From positions 496,001 through 560,000 of the forward strand of contig NZ_JABXJG010000003.1 of the NCBI RefSeq assembly GCF_013375535.1: DNA of 64,000 bases, written 5' to 3'. The notes beneath the pieces are model-generated. The model ran no database searches. It was not told the DNA's origin and worked only from the letters and a program-made list of their open reading frames with translations. Positions 16,866 to 25,110 of the stretch are shown here, in pieces (position 1 is the first letter of the stretch; the number at the start of each line of letters is the position of its first letter). The translations under genes and the position numbers were made by a program. This stretch comes from Sphingobium sp. 15-1. Lineage in GTDB: Bacteria; Pseudomonadota; Alphaproteobacteria; Sphingomonadales; Sphingomonadaceae.

Positions 16866-19181
16866 TCAGATGCCCATGTCCGGGTTGTCGTCGATCCCTC
16901 CGGAGAAATCCTGTCGCAGCTCGACCAGCGATTGATCCTCCACTGAAGCCGACTGCGGAATATTGGATTCGGCGAGGTCCGCAGTCCGGTCGCGCTGTTG
17001 GAGATCGGCCTGCTGCGTGCCACCGTGCTGCGCATGCGAACCCACATCCTGTCCGTCGCCCACCAGCGCAGACGGTGCGGCCGGGCTGACCCGATCACCA
17101 TGCCCCTCCCCTGCCCTGTCCGCCGCGCGGCTATGTTCGTCCTCCACCCCATCGATGAGGATGCGGGCAGCCAGTTCCTTCGCGAGATTATAGGCTGGAT
17201 CGCGCGCCTCCTCAGCGACCTGCGCGGCGCCATCCCGACCGCCCGCCTCCTCTTCCTCCTCCGCGAAATAATCCTCGGCAACCTTTGAGCGAACCGGCTC
17301 GACATGGGCGCGGCGGAGGAAGCCTTCGGCCACCTTGGGATAGGCTTTCCACTGGAGCAGAATGCGCGCGGCAGGAAAGCCCTCGGGGAATTTCACAAAA
17401 CCATGAAGCGCGGGCAGATTGGTGATGTCATCGGGCAGAACAAGGGGCTCGACCTGCTTGCGCGCGGTGAGCGTCGAGGCGTCGCGGGTCTGGTTGTAGC
17501 CATAGCTGTATGCCTCATCCATCTGCCGGACTTCGCGGCTGCCGATATAGTGCGAACATTCCTCGGCGGTCTTGATGTCGCCTGTCGCAAGGATGAGCTT
17601 GGTGCGCGCAAGCGACGACAGATTGCGCGCGCCTTCCTCGCCATAGACCTCGACCAGCTTCTGGAAGCTGTGCAAGCCAAGGATCATGGCGCCGCCGAAA
17701 TTGCGCGCCGTCTGCAACCCCTTTTCGATCGCGGGCAAGCGGTGCAACGCGCCGACCTCGTCGAACAGGAACCAGGTGCGCAGCGAGCGCGTGCGCGGCA
17801 GCGTCATCAGGCTGTTGATGGCGATGTTTATCCACAGCGTCAGCAGCGGCTTATTCATCTCCAGATCGTCATAGTCGGAGGTGACAAAGAGGATCGACCC
17901 AGGCGCCTTATCCGTCGTCATCCACTGCCGGATCGAAAAGGGTTCGCCCTCATCGGGGAGGAAGCGCAGCACCTGCGCATTGGTGTTGAACACCGCCCGG
18001 ATGGACTCGGCCATGCGGGCGGCTTCCGGCGCGGTCAGCGGATCGGCGATGGTGTTGGCAAGGGTGCGATGAACCCGCTTCAGATCGGCGGTCATCAGGT
18101 TCTCGGCCAGCGCCAGATTGCTGGTCTGGCCGCGCTCGATGAGGCGCATGCACATTTCGATGAACAGGGTCCGGGCGGCGAGCGCCCAGAAGGGTTCTGA
18201 CGATCCCCCGTCGGACGGGATCAGCGCCACGGCGGCCGAGGTGAAATGGCTGTAGGTCGAGCAGTCATTGAAGATCGACCAGGCCGGACAGCGCACGTCC
18301 ATGGGATTGAGGATCGTGTCGCGGTCGGGATCGTAGAAGGCCTCGACATAGGCGCCGGTCAGGTCGAAAACGACCGCCGTATCGTGGCGCTGGCGCATCT
18401 GCGTGATGAGGCTGCGCAACTGCGTGGTTTTACCCGCGCCGGTGGTGCCAAGCAGCATGGCGTGGGATTGCTCCATCCGATGCGGATAGGAGATACCGGC
18501 GAGCGAATAGGGATGATGAATTCCCCTCGCCTTCCGCTCGCCAAAGGGAAGGTTCAAAACCTGCTCCGGCGTCATGCCGGGACAAAGCTCGGCGACATCC
18601 TCTTCGAATGCGGCATGGTTATGCTGGTCGACCTCCGAACGCAGCAGTTCGACATCGACCAGCATGGCGCCGCGCTCATGGCGCTCCTCCAATATGGTCT
18701 TGCCGCGCCGGCGCGACATATCGACGAACCAGATGGCGATTGGCACGGCAAGGAACAGAGAGATGAGGACCGAGCCGAACAGCCCCCGCATCGCCTCGGC
18801 CCAGGCCTGCTTCACCTCCGGGATCGCGGGCACGACCGCCATGATCGTGCGCAGGATCTGACCGCTGGGCAGGGTCACATTGACCCGCTTGATGGGGCTC
18901 AGACCCACCCAGTTCCAAAGCTCGGCATAGAGCTTCATGCAGATCATCTGAAAACCATGCTCGTCGAGCTTGATCGACATGATGGCGAACCACGACCCGA
19001 CGAACAGCAGGAACCACAGGATGATGGGCAATTTGACGCCCGAAAACCACATCAGTATCTCATGGGTGACGAGCTGGCTGCCGCGGGTAAAATTACCCGA
19101 GTTGCGCTGCACTTTCCCGCGTGCCGAATGATGGGTCAGGGGCACGGCCTGGCCGTTGGAGCGGATGTCCTTACGCGCCAT
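16866..19181 (-). CDS. traD: Type IV coupling protein (TraD/TrwB family)
   Basis: A 771-residue inner-membrane ATPase. Two membrane helices lie near the N-terminus (LPIILWFLLFVGSWFAIM and LFGSVLISLFLAVPIAIWFV). The motor domain has Walker A LLGTTGAGKTTQL, Walker B-like WFLFDEVGALHRLP, and the TRxK-like and arginine segments typical of TraD/TraG. The C-terminus is a long acidic/Gln-rich tail with EEEEEAGGRDG. It would bring the relaxase-DNA complex to the type IV secretion channel, whose genes are not in the window. The start at 19181 (MARKDIRSNG) overlaps the stop of the upstream RHH gene by 11 bp, so these genes and traI form one leftward operon. Confidence 0.9.
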   Translation of the reverse strand: MARKDIRSNGQAVPLTHHSARGKVQRNSGNFTRGSQLVTHEILMWFSGVKLPIILWFLLFVGSWFAIMSIKLDEHGFQMICMKLYAELWNWVGLSPIKRVNVTLPSGQILRTIMAVVPAIPEVKQAWAEAMRGLFGSVLISLFLAVPIAIWFVDMSRRRGKTILEERHERGAMLVDVELLRSEVDQHNHAAFEEDVAELCPGMTPEQVLNLPFGERKARGIHHPYSLAGISYPHRMEQSHAMLLGTTGAGKTTQLRSLITQMRQRHDTAVVFDLTGAYVEAFYDPDRDTILNPMDVRCPAWSIFNDCSTYSHFTSAAVALIPSDGGSSEPFWALAARTLFIEMCMRLIERGQTSNLALAENLMTADLKRVHRTLANTIADPLTAPEAARMAESIRAVFNTNAQVLRFLPDEGEPFSIRQWMTTDKAPGSILFVTSDYDDLEMNKPLLTLWINIAINSLMTLPRTRSLRTWFLFDEVGALHRLPAIEKGLQTARNFGGAMILGLHSFQKLVEVYGEEGARNLSSLARTKLILATGDIKTAEECSHYIGSREVRQMDEAYSYGYNQTRDASTLTARKQVEPLVLPDDITNLPALHGFVKFPEGFPAARILLQWKAYPKVAEGFLRRAHVEPVRSKVAEDYFAEEEEEAGGRDGAAQVAEEARDPAYNLAKELAARILIDGVEDEHSRAADRAGEGHGDRVSPAAPSALVGDGQDVGSHAQHGGTQQADLQQRDRTADLAESNIPQSASVEDQSLVELRQDFSGGIDDNPDMGI

Positions 19182-19461
19182 GATATTGCACCAGGCGCTT
19201 GTCGGTTTCCGCGATGATGCGGTCCCGCAACTGGGGATATTGTTCGCGGACAATGACGTCCAGGGCGAGGTGCTGAAACTCGGCGATGCGGGCCAGCCGC
19301 CGCTGCGAAAGACTGCCCTGTTTATGACTGGCGAGATAGGCCTCGACCGCGCTCCGCAGGACTTCGGCGGGCGTCATATTGCTGGTGCCGGCAAGGGCAC
19401 GAATTGCTGCCCATTGCGCGTGGTTCAGCCGGATCGTTGCCGGGTGATAATCTCTGCTCAA
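19171..19461 (-). CDS. Relaxosome accessory protein, ribbon-helix-helix type
   Basis: A 96-residue protein opening with a beta strand and two helices of RHH type (YHPATIRLNHAQWAAIRALAGTSNMTPAEVLRSAVEAYLASHK), followed by a helical C-terminal part. Its position, first in the traD-traI operon and about 220 bp from the nic sequence, is where TrwA/TraY/MobC-like accessory proteins are encoded. These bind oriT next to nic and often repress their own operon. The translational overlap with traD supports a role in transfer. The exact family was not identified, hence no symbol. Confidence 0.65.
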   Translation of the reverse strand: MSRDYHPATIRLNHAQWAAIRALAGTSNMTPAEVLRSAVEAYLASHKQGSLSQRRLARIAEFQHLALDVIVREQYPQLRDRIIAETDKRLVQYHGA

Positions 19462-19684
19462 AGCCCAAGCCTCCTTGATGGAGACTGGTGGGAAATGCGG
19501 AAAGCACGTCGGCTATAGCATGGGCATGACGACACAACAAGGAAAGCGCGCGCGCCAACTTGCGCGGTGCCGCGAGCACCGCTCGAAATCGCTGAAATCC
19601 GGCAATCTCGAAGTCCCCAATGGGAAGGTGCTATGCGCACCGCAAATTATGGCGATATGAATTACGCTATTTCAATAGCTTAAC

Positions 19685-19724
19685 TGCACCCCTTGGTGCG
19701 TGGGGTGTGCTGTCAATAGACAGC
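19685..19724 (+). other. oriT: oriT nic region of F type; also candidate left attachment site
   Basis: A small inverted repeat GCACC-CCTT-GGTGC (19686-19699) is followed directly by GTGGGGTGTGC (19700-19710). In the F plasmid an inverted repeat is followed directly by GTGGGGTGT and the nick, so the predicted nick here is between 19708 and 19709. A perfect hairpin GCTGTC-AATA-GACAGC (19709-19724) then GTTTTT follows. The relaxase operon reads away to the left and would enter last if + strand DNA leaves rightwards. The 17 bp 19694-19710 recur at 42991-43007. Confidence 0.75.
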
Positions 19725-19982
19725 GTTTTTGGGCACTTCGAGGACGGACAGAAACTGGTCGTTCAGGGCAAGAAAACCCTTTTACAATAGTGGTTTAGCC
19801 GCGCGTTAGCGCGCACGATCCGTCTTCCCGGCGTCGGCCCAAAATCCCTTTTGTTCTTCCTTTGGACCGAATTGGGGACCAAATAGCCATCACGACACCC
19901 CGAACTGTCCAAAGCCCTTACGCGTCCGAAAAACGCGCAAAGAAAATGCCGAAATCTAGACACATGCGGTCACGACGCAGGC
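19725..19982. other. Non-coding stretch next to oriT
   Basis: No convincing gene is seen. It holds a GCGCG-TTA-GCGCGC type hairpin near 19801-19816 and an AT-richer patch (19760-19800). A short minus frame (19763-19963) has no family resemblance. The stretch would be the extreme left end of the proposed island, where recombinase or IHF arm sites could lie. Confidence 0.4.
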
Positions 19983-20365
19983 TCAGAACTGGTCGAAAAT
20001 CGACGCCATCCTTGGGCCGAAAAGCCGATCATTGGTCTTGAGCAAAGCATCGTTCGTCATGCCCGCGATATAGTCGCAGATGACCCTCGGACATCCTCCT
20101 CACTCCCACCAACGCAAGCTGGTGACCAGGCAAAAATATGTCCGGTTCGGAGGCTAAAGCTTGGAAAACCAGGACCACCATTTTCCGCGCCTTGAACTCC
20201 AGTTGCTGTACCCCCGCGCTCTGAATGACTGCCTAATAATCTGGGTCTTCCCCGCAAGCGCTGGAAGGACGCGGAGTGGATGACGCGGACATAGTCGATG
20301 TGCGCCTCATTCCACGCTTCCTCGTTCTGCGCTTGCCAAGTTTCTTGTTGTGCGTACCCACTCAT
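19983..20365 (-). pseudogene. dGTPase remnant (dgt-like)
   Basis: Two pieces of a deoxyguanosine triphosphate triphosphohydrolase survive in order. The N-terminal piece (about 20265-20365) reads MSGYAQQETWQAQNEEAWNE then HIDYVRVIHSASFQRLRGR, the family start up to the first metal-binding His region. The C-terminal piece (19983-20085) reads VICDYIAGMTNDALLK and NDRLFGPRMASIFDQF, the family's CDYIAGMTD motif and tail. The HD-domain body between them, some 300 residues in intact enzymes, is missing and replaced by about 170 bp of unrelated sequence. Intact dGTPases deplete dGTP and some restrict phages, so this may be a lost defence gene. Confidence 0.7.
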
Positions 20366-20514
20366 TCCTCGCCTAACCGCCTTCCAATCGACCCGTCACA
20401 AACCCTCGTCGCCGGCAGTAGCCAACGGCCGGTCGCAACGTCTGATCAGGCGTGCACCTTCGCAGCACCCCGCACATTCGGTGACATCCGGGGGAACACG
20501 CCATAGGCCAACCG

Positions 20515-20787
20515 ATGAACGAGAGTATCACATCAACTATACTCCAGGTGCTGGAGCGTGCCCCGCAATGGCTGCGCCATGACCTTCAGGGGAAGGATGC
20601 AGTGGCACGCACCCGTGCCGAAGAAACCCTGGCGACAATGATTGCAACGGCGCTGGCTGAACAACCGGCACAAGACCAGGCGACTTACCACCAGCTGCGT
20701 GAGGAGCTTCCCCGGGGAATTTCAACCTTGGGCCACAAGCCTCCGGTTTCTCAAGCTTTCCAATTCAGAACCAACGGATTATCGTGA
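20515..20787 (+). CDS. Small sphingomonad-type hypothetical protein (DUF6771-like)
   Basis: A 90-residue frame. The first 55 residues (ITSTILQVLERAPQWLRHDLQGKD, then RTRAEETLATMIATAL) resemble a small helical protein family, probably DUF6771, that I associate with sphingomonad plasmids and islands; function unknown. After about residue 55 the sequence loses that character, so the 3' end may be altered. It precedes the Druantia operon on the same strand but is separated from it by a terminator-like hairpin and about 590 bp. Confidence 0.45.
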   Translation: MNESITSTILQVLERAPQWLRHDLQGKDAVARTRAEETLATMIATALAEQPAQDQATYHQLREELPRGISTLGHKPPVSQAFQFRTNGLS

Positions 20788-21379
20788 ATACGGAGTGATT
20801 GGCAGGCTGACCGACTCTGCATCCCATCCATGTTGATGCCAGTTGACATTGCGTCTTCATCGACCCGGCCTAGAAAATTTCCGTCCCTCTTCCCCCTCAA
20901 GCGCCGCCCCTAACCGAACTCCGCCCCGTCGTTGAGCTTGCTCCGGCGGGGCGATTTTCCTTCCGGCACACACGTAATGGTGATGCCCGCATGCCGATCT
21001 GCGTTCCGCCTGAATGGGAGCGGTCCGGCGAGTTTTAACTGGGTCTGGGACATTTGTGCTCGGTTCAGTCTTGAGGTTTCGTTCGCGAAAAACGGTCGTT
21101 CCTGGGAAAACCCTACGGCGGCTTTGGGGCAGAGACGGGAATATTCTGCTTGGTCTGTTCAACATTTCCACCCGGTTTGCTTTGCAAATTGGAATCCCGA
21201 CTAAAAACAACACTCCCAGGCCGACACCAACAAGATCTTTCCCAGTGCGCTGGTCGGACGGATGATCTGCCTTGTTGGTTTGTGCAATCGTTTCTAAAGC
21301 AGATCGGTATGGGAGCGAATGTCGATCTAAAATTAACTCTGATTCCGAGACAAAAAACTGTCGATCCAGATCGTTACAA
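20788..21379. other. Intergenic stretch upstream of the Druantia operon
   Basis: No gene is supported in these 592 bases. Overlapping short frames on both strands lack family resemblance. The stretch contains a terminator-like hairpin at 20923-20960 and becomes AT-richer from about 21180 towards the operon, where a promoter is expected, although no clean -35/-10 pair was found. Confidence 0.5.
20923..20960 (+). terminator. Rho-independent terminator-like hairpin
   Basis: The arms CGCCCCGTCG and CGGCGGGGCG pair over ten positions with one G-U pair around a 12-base loop, followed by ATTTTCC. It would stop transcription from the small gene at 20.5 kb before the Druantia operon. Confidence 0.5.
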
Positions 21380-22597
21380 ATGTTAGGGCCAACGTGGGGG
21401 GTAAGCTTGAAGTCGACCAAGTTGCGATACTATGAATTCTTCGCCGGCGTCGGTATGGCCCGTTTGGGCCTCGGCGGTGGATGGACTTGCCTGTTTGCCA
21501 ACGACTGCGACAAGCTTAAACTGACTTCCTACGCGGACAATTGGGACGGTGGCCACTTGGACAGCCGCGACGTGGCAGAAGTGTCTGCGACGGAATTGAA
21601 CGAATTCGCGGATCTGGCTTGGGCTTCGTTCCCCTGTCAGGATCTCTCGCAGGCGGGCTCCAAAGCCGGGATCGGCGATGCCGGAGGTATCGCACTTACG
21701 CGATCGGGCGCGGTCTGGCCGTTTCTGAACATTATCAGAGGACTCGCCGAGGAGGGCCGGCATCCGACGATTCTTGCCCTCGAGAACGTGGTGGGTCTGC
21801 TAACCTCGAATGGTGGTGCGGATTTCCGCGCAATCTGCGCCGCCCTGAGCGACATCGGATACCGCTTCGGCGCGGTCATCGCGGATGCGGCGCACTTCGT
21901 CCCCCAGTCGCGACCACGCGTCTTCGTAATCGCGGTGCGACAGGAGGTCCCCATCCCGGCGTCTCTCCAGACCGACATGGGCAAGGGGCCTTGGCATTCC
22001 CAGGTGCTTCTCCGCACGCGGGCGGCGCTCCCCGTGGAAGACGCGGAAAACTGGGTCTGGTGGTCCCCAGGGGATCCGCCGGCGGCTAAGGAGTTCGAGC
22101 TGGAAGACATAATCGACCTGAGCGACGACGCCGATTGGAATAGCGATGAGGCGACCGAACGGCTTCTCGGCATGATGAGTGAGGCCCATCGGGAGCGCCT
22201 TGCCGCCGCGAAGGTCGCAGGCCATCCGATGATCGGTAGCCTGTACCTGCGGATGCGGCCGAACGGCACGACAGGAAACATCCAGCGTGCCGAGATCGCC
22301 TTCGGTCGGACGCTCGGATGTCTTCGGACTCCAAAGGGTGGGGCTTCGCGCCCGCGTATCATCGTAGTCGAGGGCGAGCGGGTTAGGACGCGCCTCCTCT
22401 CGATCCATGAGGCTGCACGCCTCATGGGTCTCGACGACTTCATCCTTCCGCCGACCTACAACGAATGCTTCCGCCTAATTGGCGATGGCGTGGTTCCCGC
22501 CGTCGTGCGGTTCCTTGCCGACCGGCTCCTCGAACCGTTGGCGAAGCATGCGAAGGTGTTCATCACCGCTCCTGCGGATCGGAAGGCCTCTGCGTGA
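21380..22597 (+). CDS. druM: DNA cytosine-5 methyltransferase of Druantia type II (DruM)
   Basis: A 405-residue m5C methyltransferase with the ordered motifs of the family: I (YYEFFAGVGMARLGLGG, SAM binding), IV (ASFPCQDLSQAGSKAGI, catalytic Cys near residue 86), VI (LALENVVGLL), VIII (QSRPRVFVIAVR), and IX/X at the C-terminus (LIGDGVVPAVVRFLADRLL). It is the first of four overlapping or closely spaced genes that match the Druantia type II order methylase-DruF-DruG-DruE. It presumably marks host DNA so that the other components spare it, though this has not been shown for type II as far as I know. The ATG at 21380 is used; a TTG at 21407 preceded by GGGGGG is a possible alternative. Its stop overlaps the next start (GTGA). 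Confidence 0.9.
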   Translation: MLGPTWGVSLKSTKLRYYEFFAGVGMARLGLGGGWTCLFANDCDKLKLTSYADNWDGGHLDSRDVAEVSATELNEFADLAWASFPCQDLSQAGSKAGIGDAGGIALTRSGAVWPFLNIIRGLAEEGRHPTILALENVVGLLTSNGGADFRAICAALSDIGYRFGAVIADAAHFVPQSRPRVFVIAVRQEVPIPASLQTDMGKGPWHSQVLLRTRAALPVEDAENWVWWSPGDPPAAKEFELEDIIDLSDDADWNSDEATERLLGMMSEAHRERLAAAKVAGHPMIGSLYLRMRPNGTTGNIQRAEIAFGRTLGCLRTPKGGASRPRIIVVEGERVRTRLLSIHEAARLMGLDDFILPPTYNECFRLIGDGVVPAVVRFLADRLLEPLAKHAKVFITAPADRKASA

Positions 22598-25110
22598 CGA
22601 GCGGCGTGCAGGTGGCGACGTCGATTCCGACGACCCTGCATGATTGGGAGCGAACGCTTTCCGCCGCGCTGCTCCGTGCCAATGAGGGGAATAGCGATCC
22701 GATCCGCTCGTTCGAGATCACTCCTGAGACTTTGGCCCTCCATTGCGGCCTTGGACCGGAGCACGCAGTAGATGCCGAAGCGGCCTTCAGGAAGGCACTG
22801 CGGTTGGACCCGCATCTGAACTGGTGCCTCCAGCACGGGACGTGGAGGGCGCACGGTAGGGACCAGCCCAACTGCCTAGCGATGCTGGTGCTCAGCCTGC
22901 TGGTCGATAGCCTGCTTGATGGCATCTACGAGGACAAGGGCCAGTATAGGGCCAAACTGTCCGAATGGCTCGGCGTTGAACGGTCGTTCACGGACCTTCG
23001 CGGCATCGCGACAATGTGGAAGGAGTTGGTGGCGTGGCTCGATAGTCGGATCGCCGAGGGTGCGCCGTTCCGACGTTTGGTTCTCCCCGAGATCCCGGTC
23101 ACCTGGACGCACATCGGATACACACGGTATCTGTCCTTTCCCACGAGGCGGGACGTTCGCCTGCTCGTGAAGCATATTGAGCGGATCCCACGCGCCGGCT
23201 TCGACCCGCATTCGCTCATTGTCCAGCTTGAACCGGTCATCCGCGCATCGTCGGCCTCGCACGGAATGAAGATCGCATTTGACGACTTCAAGACAGCGCT
23301 GCGCTCGGGCGCGGCCTCGATCGATCACCGCTTCTGGCGCCTGGTGCTCAGGGCGCGCGAGCAGTGCGGGCATTCGATCCCGTCTTCGGTGTCCTTGGTC
23401 ATGGAATTCGATGAGGATGGTGGCCGTCGCTACCGAGTGGGCCAGGCTGCTGATGAGGTCGATGCGACGTCCGCCGTCCTAGGCGATGCGGTGGCATTCC
23501 GATCCGTCACCGAAAGTTCGAACATCGGGGCCGCCGTCCGGCGGGGGGTGATCTTCTTTCGATCCAGCGGCATGGCGAGTTGGAGCGCAATTGGCGAACC
23601 ACCACCCGGCAACGGCCTGTTCCACATGGGAATCGCCGGCCGCCACGCCCGTCAAGCCGCTGGTGCCATCGTCAAATTTGTGCCCACTGGAACCTGGCTG
23701 GTATCATTGGAGCCAGTGGCGATCGGCGTGATCAACGACGTGCTTCGCCGGCTCGGCATCAGCGACGCCCGGCAGACGGTCCGTTCTATCGGTCTGGTGG
23801 ATGGCATTCGTGTTGGATCTGCATGGCTCGGCCAACCCAGATACCTGCCTTACCTCGAGGGAGCATCGGGGCAGGTCGAGGTGACCGCCCTCGATGGTGG
23901 CGGTGGAAACCTAGCCTGGGCGAATGGGGATCTGTGGTCGGATGCGCCGGTCGATGGCCGGTTCATGCTATCCGATGCCGATTTGCGCTGGTCACGCCGC
24001 GCGACGTTCGTTCCGGTGGCGGACCTACATCCCACCAAGGAAATCGCCTCCTACTCCATCCCCGTTCAGGAGGAATGCAGAACGACATCCGGTCATGCAC
24101 CGTCTCGGACCATGGCCGTGGCCGCAGGATGGGATCCCGTATCTGATCCCAATCAGGATGTGATCGAGGCCCTCTACGCCTCTTCCCGTTCGGGCATCGG
24201 AGAGGGTGAGGCGGTCGCGATCATCGGACGCGCGCACGGACGGCGCGAATGGGATGTTCTCCGGTCACTCCAGGAAGCGGGCTTCTTCGATGCACGCCCG
24301 CGGGAGCGTTGGAAGGGGCGGGTCTTCACGCTTAGGCGGCCGACGCTCACGCCGCTGCGGCTGGGGTCGGTAGACGGCGTCCTCGTGTCCGGTGCCATTC
24401 CAGCTAGGTTGGAGGCTGACTTCCGCGCAACCGTTGAGCTGCAGGGCGGGAAAGCATTCCGGCATCGTGTCGAGGACGCGCTTGCGCCACCGACTCTCGG
24501 AGCCACCGGATTGGATCCGGTCGGCTTGGCCAAAGCGCTCGGATGGGGTCTCGTCGCTCCGGTCGTCGAACCTGCTGGATCCGCCGTCAAGCGTTTGATC
24601 GAGACCAAGATCCGGGGAGACGGATACATCGCGAATTCGGTTTGGGATTGGAGCCTGGGGCGATTCCGCCTCGGTGCTACAACCACCGGGGCGGTGTCGC
24701 TGATGCGCCTCGTCCATCCTGATGGTCGTGATCACGACGTTTACAGGGTGATGGGACGTGCGGTGAGGTCCTTCCACTCGCGGCACGCGGCGATCCTTGA
24801 TGCCCATGCCGAGGCTGGCATTCCGTTGTTCCGGTATGCGTCCGGCAGAATCGAACGCATCGCGCATGAGGGCGCACTGCCGTTGGAGGTTTCGGCGGCT
24901 TTGAGGCAGCGGACGCTCCTGAATTCTGGAGCGATGGTTGGGGGCTGGAGCTACGCCGCTTCCGCTCCCGACGCGCGCTGGCTGAGCAATCTCCTACCCG
25001 GATTGATCGCTGACGCTCCAGGTGGAGCGGATGGAGACCCCTCAATGACCATCAGACGTGGCCGTGGAAGCCGACGTCCGATGTGGATCAACGGTGGAAT
25101 AGCAGCATGA
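22594..25110 (+). CDS. druF: Druantia type II protein DruF
   Basis: An 838-residue protein without domains that I recognise. It starts at a GTG whose last two bases are the first two of the druM stop (GTGA), with GGAAGG upstream, which settles the start; the frame continues upstream only as an overlap of druM. It ends ATGA-overlapped with the next gene. Visible features are an Arg/Leu-rich alpha-helical N-terminal half, a Gly-rich central segment around LDGGGGNLAWANGDLWSD (about residue 435), and a C-terminal helical region. The name is given by position between a cytosine methylase and DruG/DruE in the type II gene order. It has no catalytic motif that I can see and may be structural or DNA-sensing. 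Confidence 0.8.
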   Translation: MTSGVQVATSIPTTLHDWERTLSAALLRANEGNSDPIRSFEITPETLALHCGLGPEHAVDAEAAFRKALRLDPHLNWCLQHGTWRAHGRDQPNCLAMLVLSLLVDSLLDGIYEDKGQYRAKLSEWLGVERSFTDLRGIATMWKELVAWLDSRIAEGAPFRRLVLPEIPVTWTHIGYTRYLSFPTRRDVRLLVKHIERIPRAGFDPHSLIVQLEPVIRASSASHGMKIAFDDFKTALRSGAASIDHRFWRLVLRAREQCGHSIPSSVSLVMEFDEDGGRRYRVGQAADEVDATSAVLGDAVAFRSVTESSNIGAAVRRGVIFFRSSGMASWSAIGEPPPGNGLFHMGIAGRHARQAAGAIVKFVPTGTWLVSLEPVAIGVINDVLRRLGISDARQTVRSIGLVDGIRVGSAWLGQPRYLPYLEGASGQVEVTALDGGGGNLAWANGDLWSDAPVDGRFMLSDADLRWSRRATFVPVADLHPTKEIASYSIPVQEECRTTSGHAPSRTMAVAAGWDPVSDPNQDVIEALYASSRSGIGEGEAVAIIGRAHGRREWDVLRSLQEAGFFDARPRERWKGRVFTLRRPTLTPLRLGSVDGVLVSGAIPARLEADFRATVELQGGKAFRHRVEDALAPPTLGATGLDPVGLAKALGWGLVAPVVEPAGSAVKRLIETKIRGDGYIANSVWDWSLGRFRLGATTTGAVSLMRLVHPDGRDHDVYRVMGRAVRSFHSRHAAILDAHAEAGIPLFRYASGRIERIAHEGALPLEVSAALRQRTLLNSGAMVGGWSYAASAPDARWLSNLLPGLIADAPGGADGDPSMTIRRGRGSRRPMWINGGIAA

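Noticed and set aside
20857..21420. 187-residue minus-strand frame before the Druantia operon
   Set aside because: Its residue composition is not protein-like, it overlaps the terminator hairpin and the methyltransferase start, and it matches no family.
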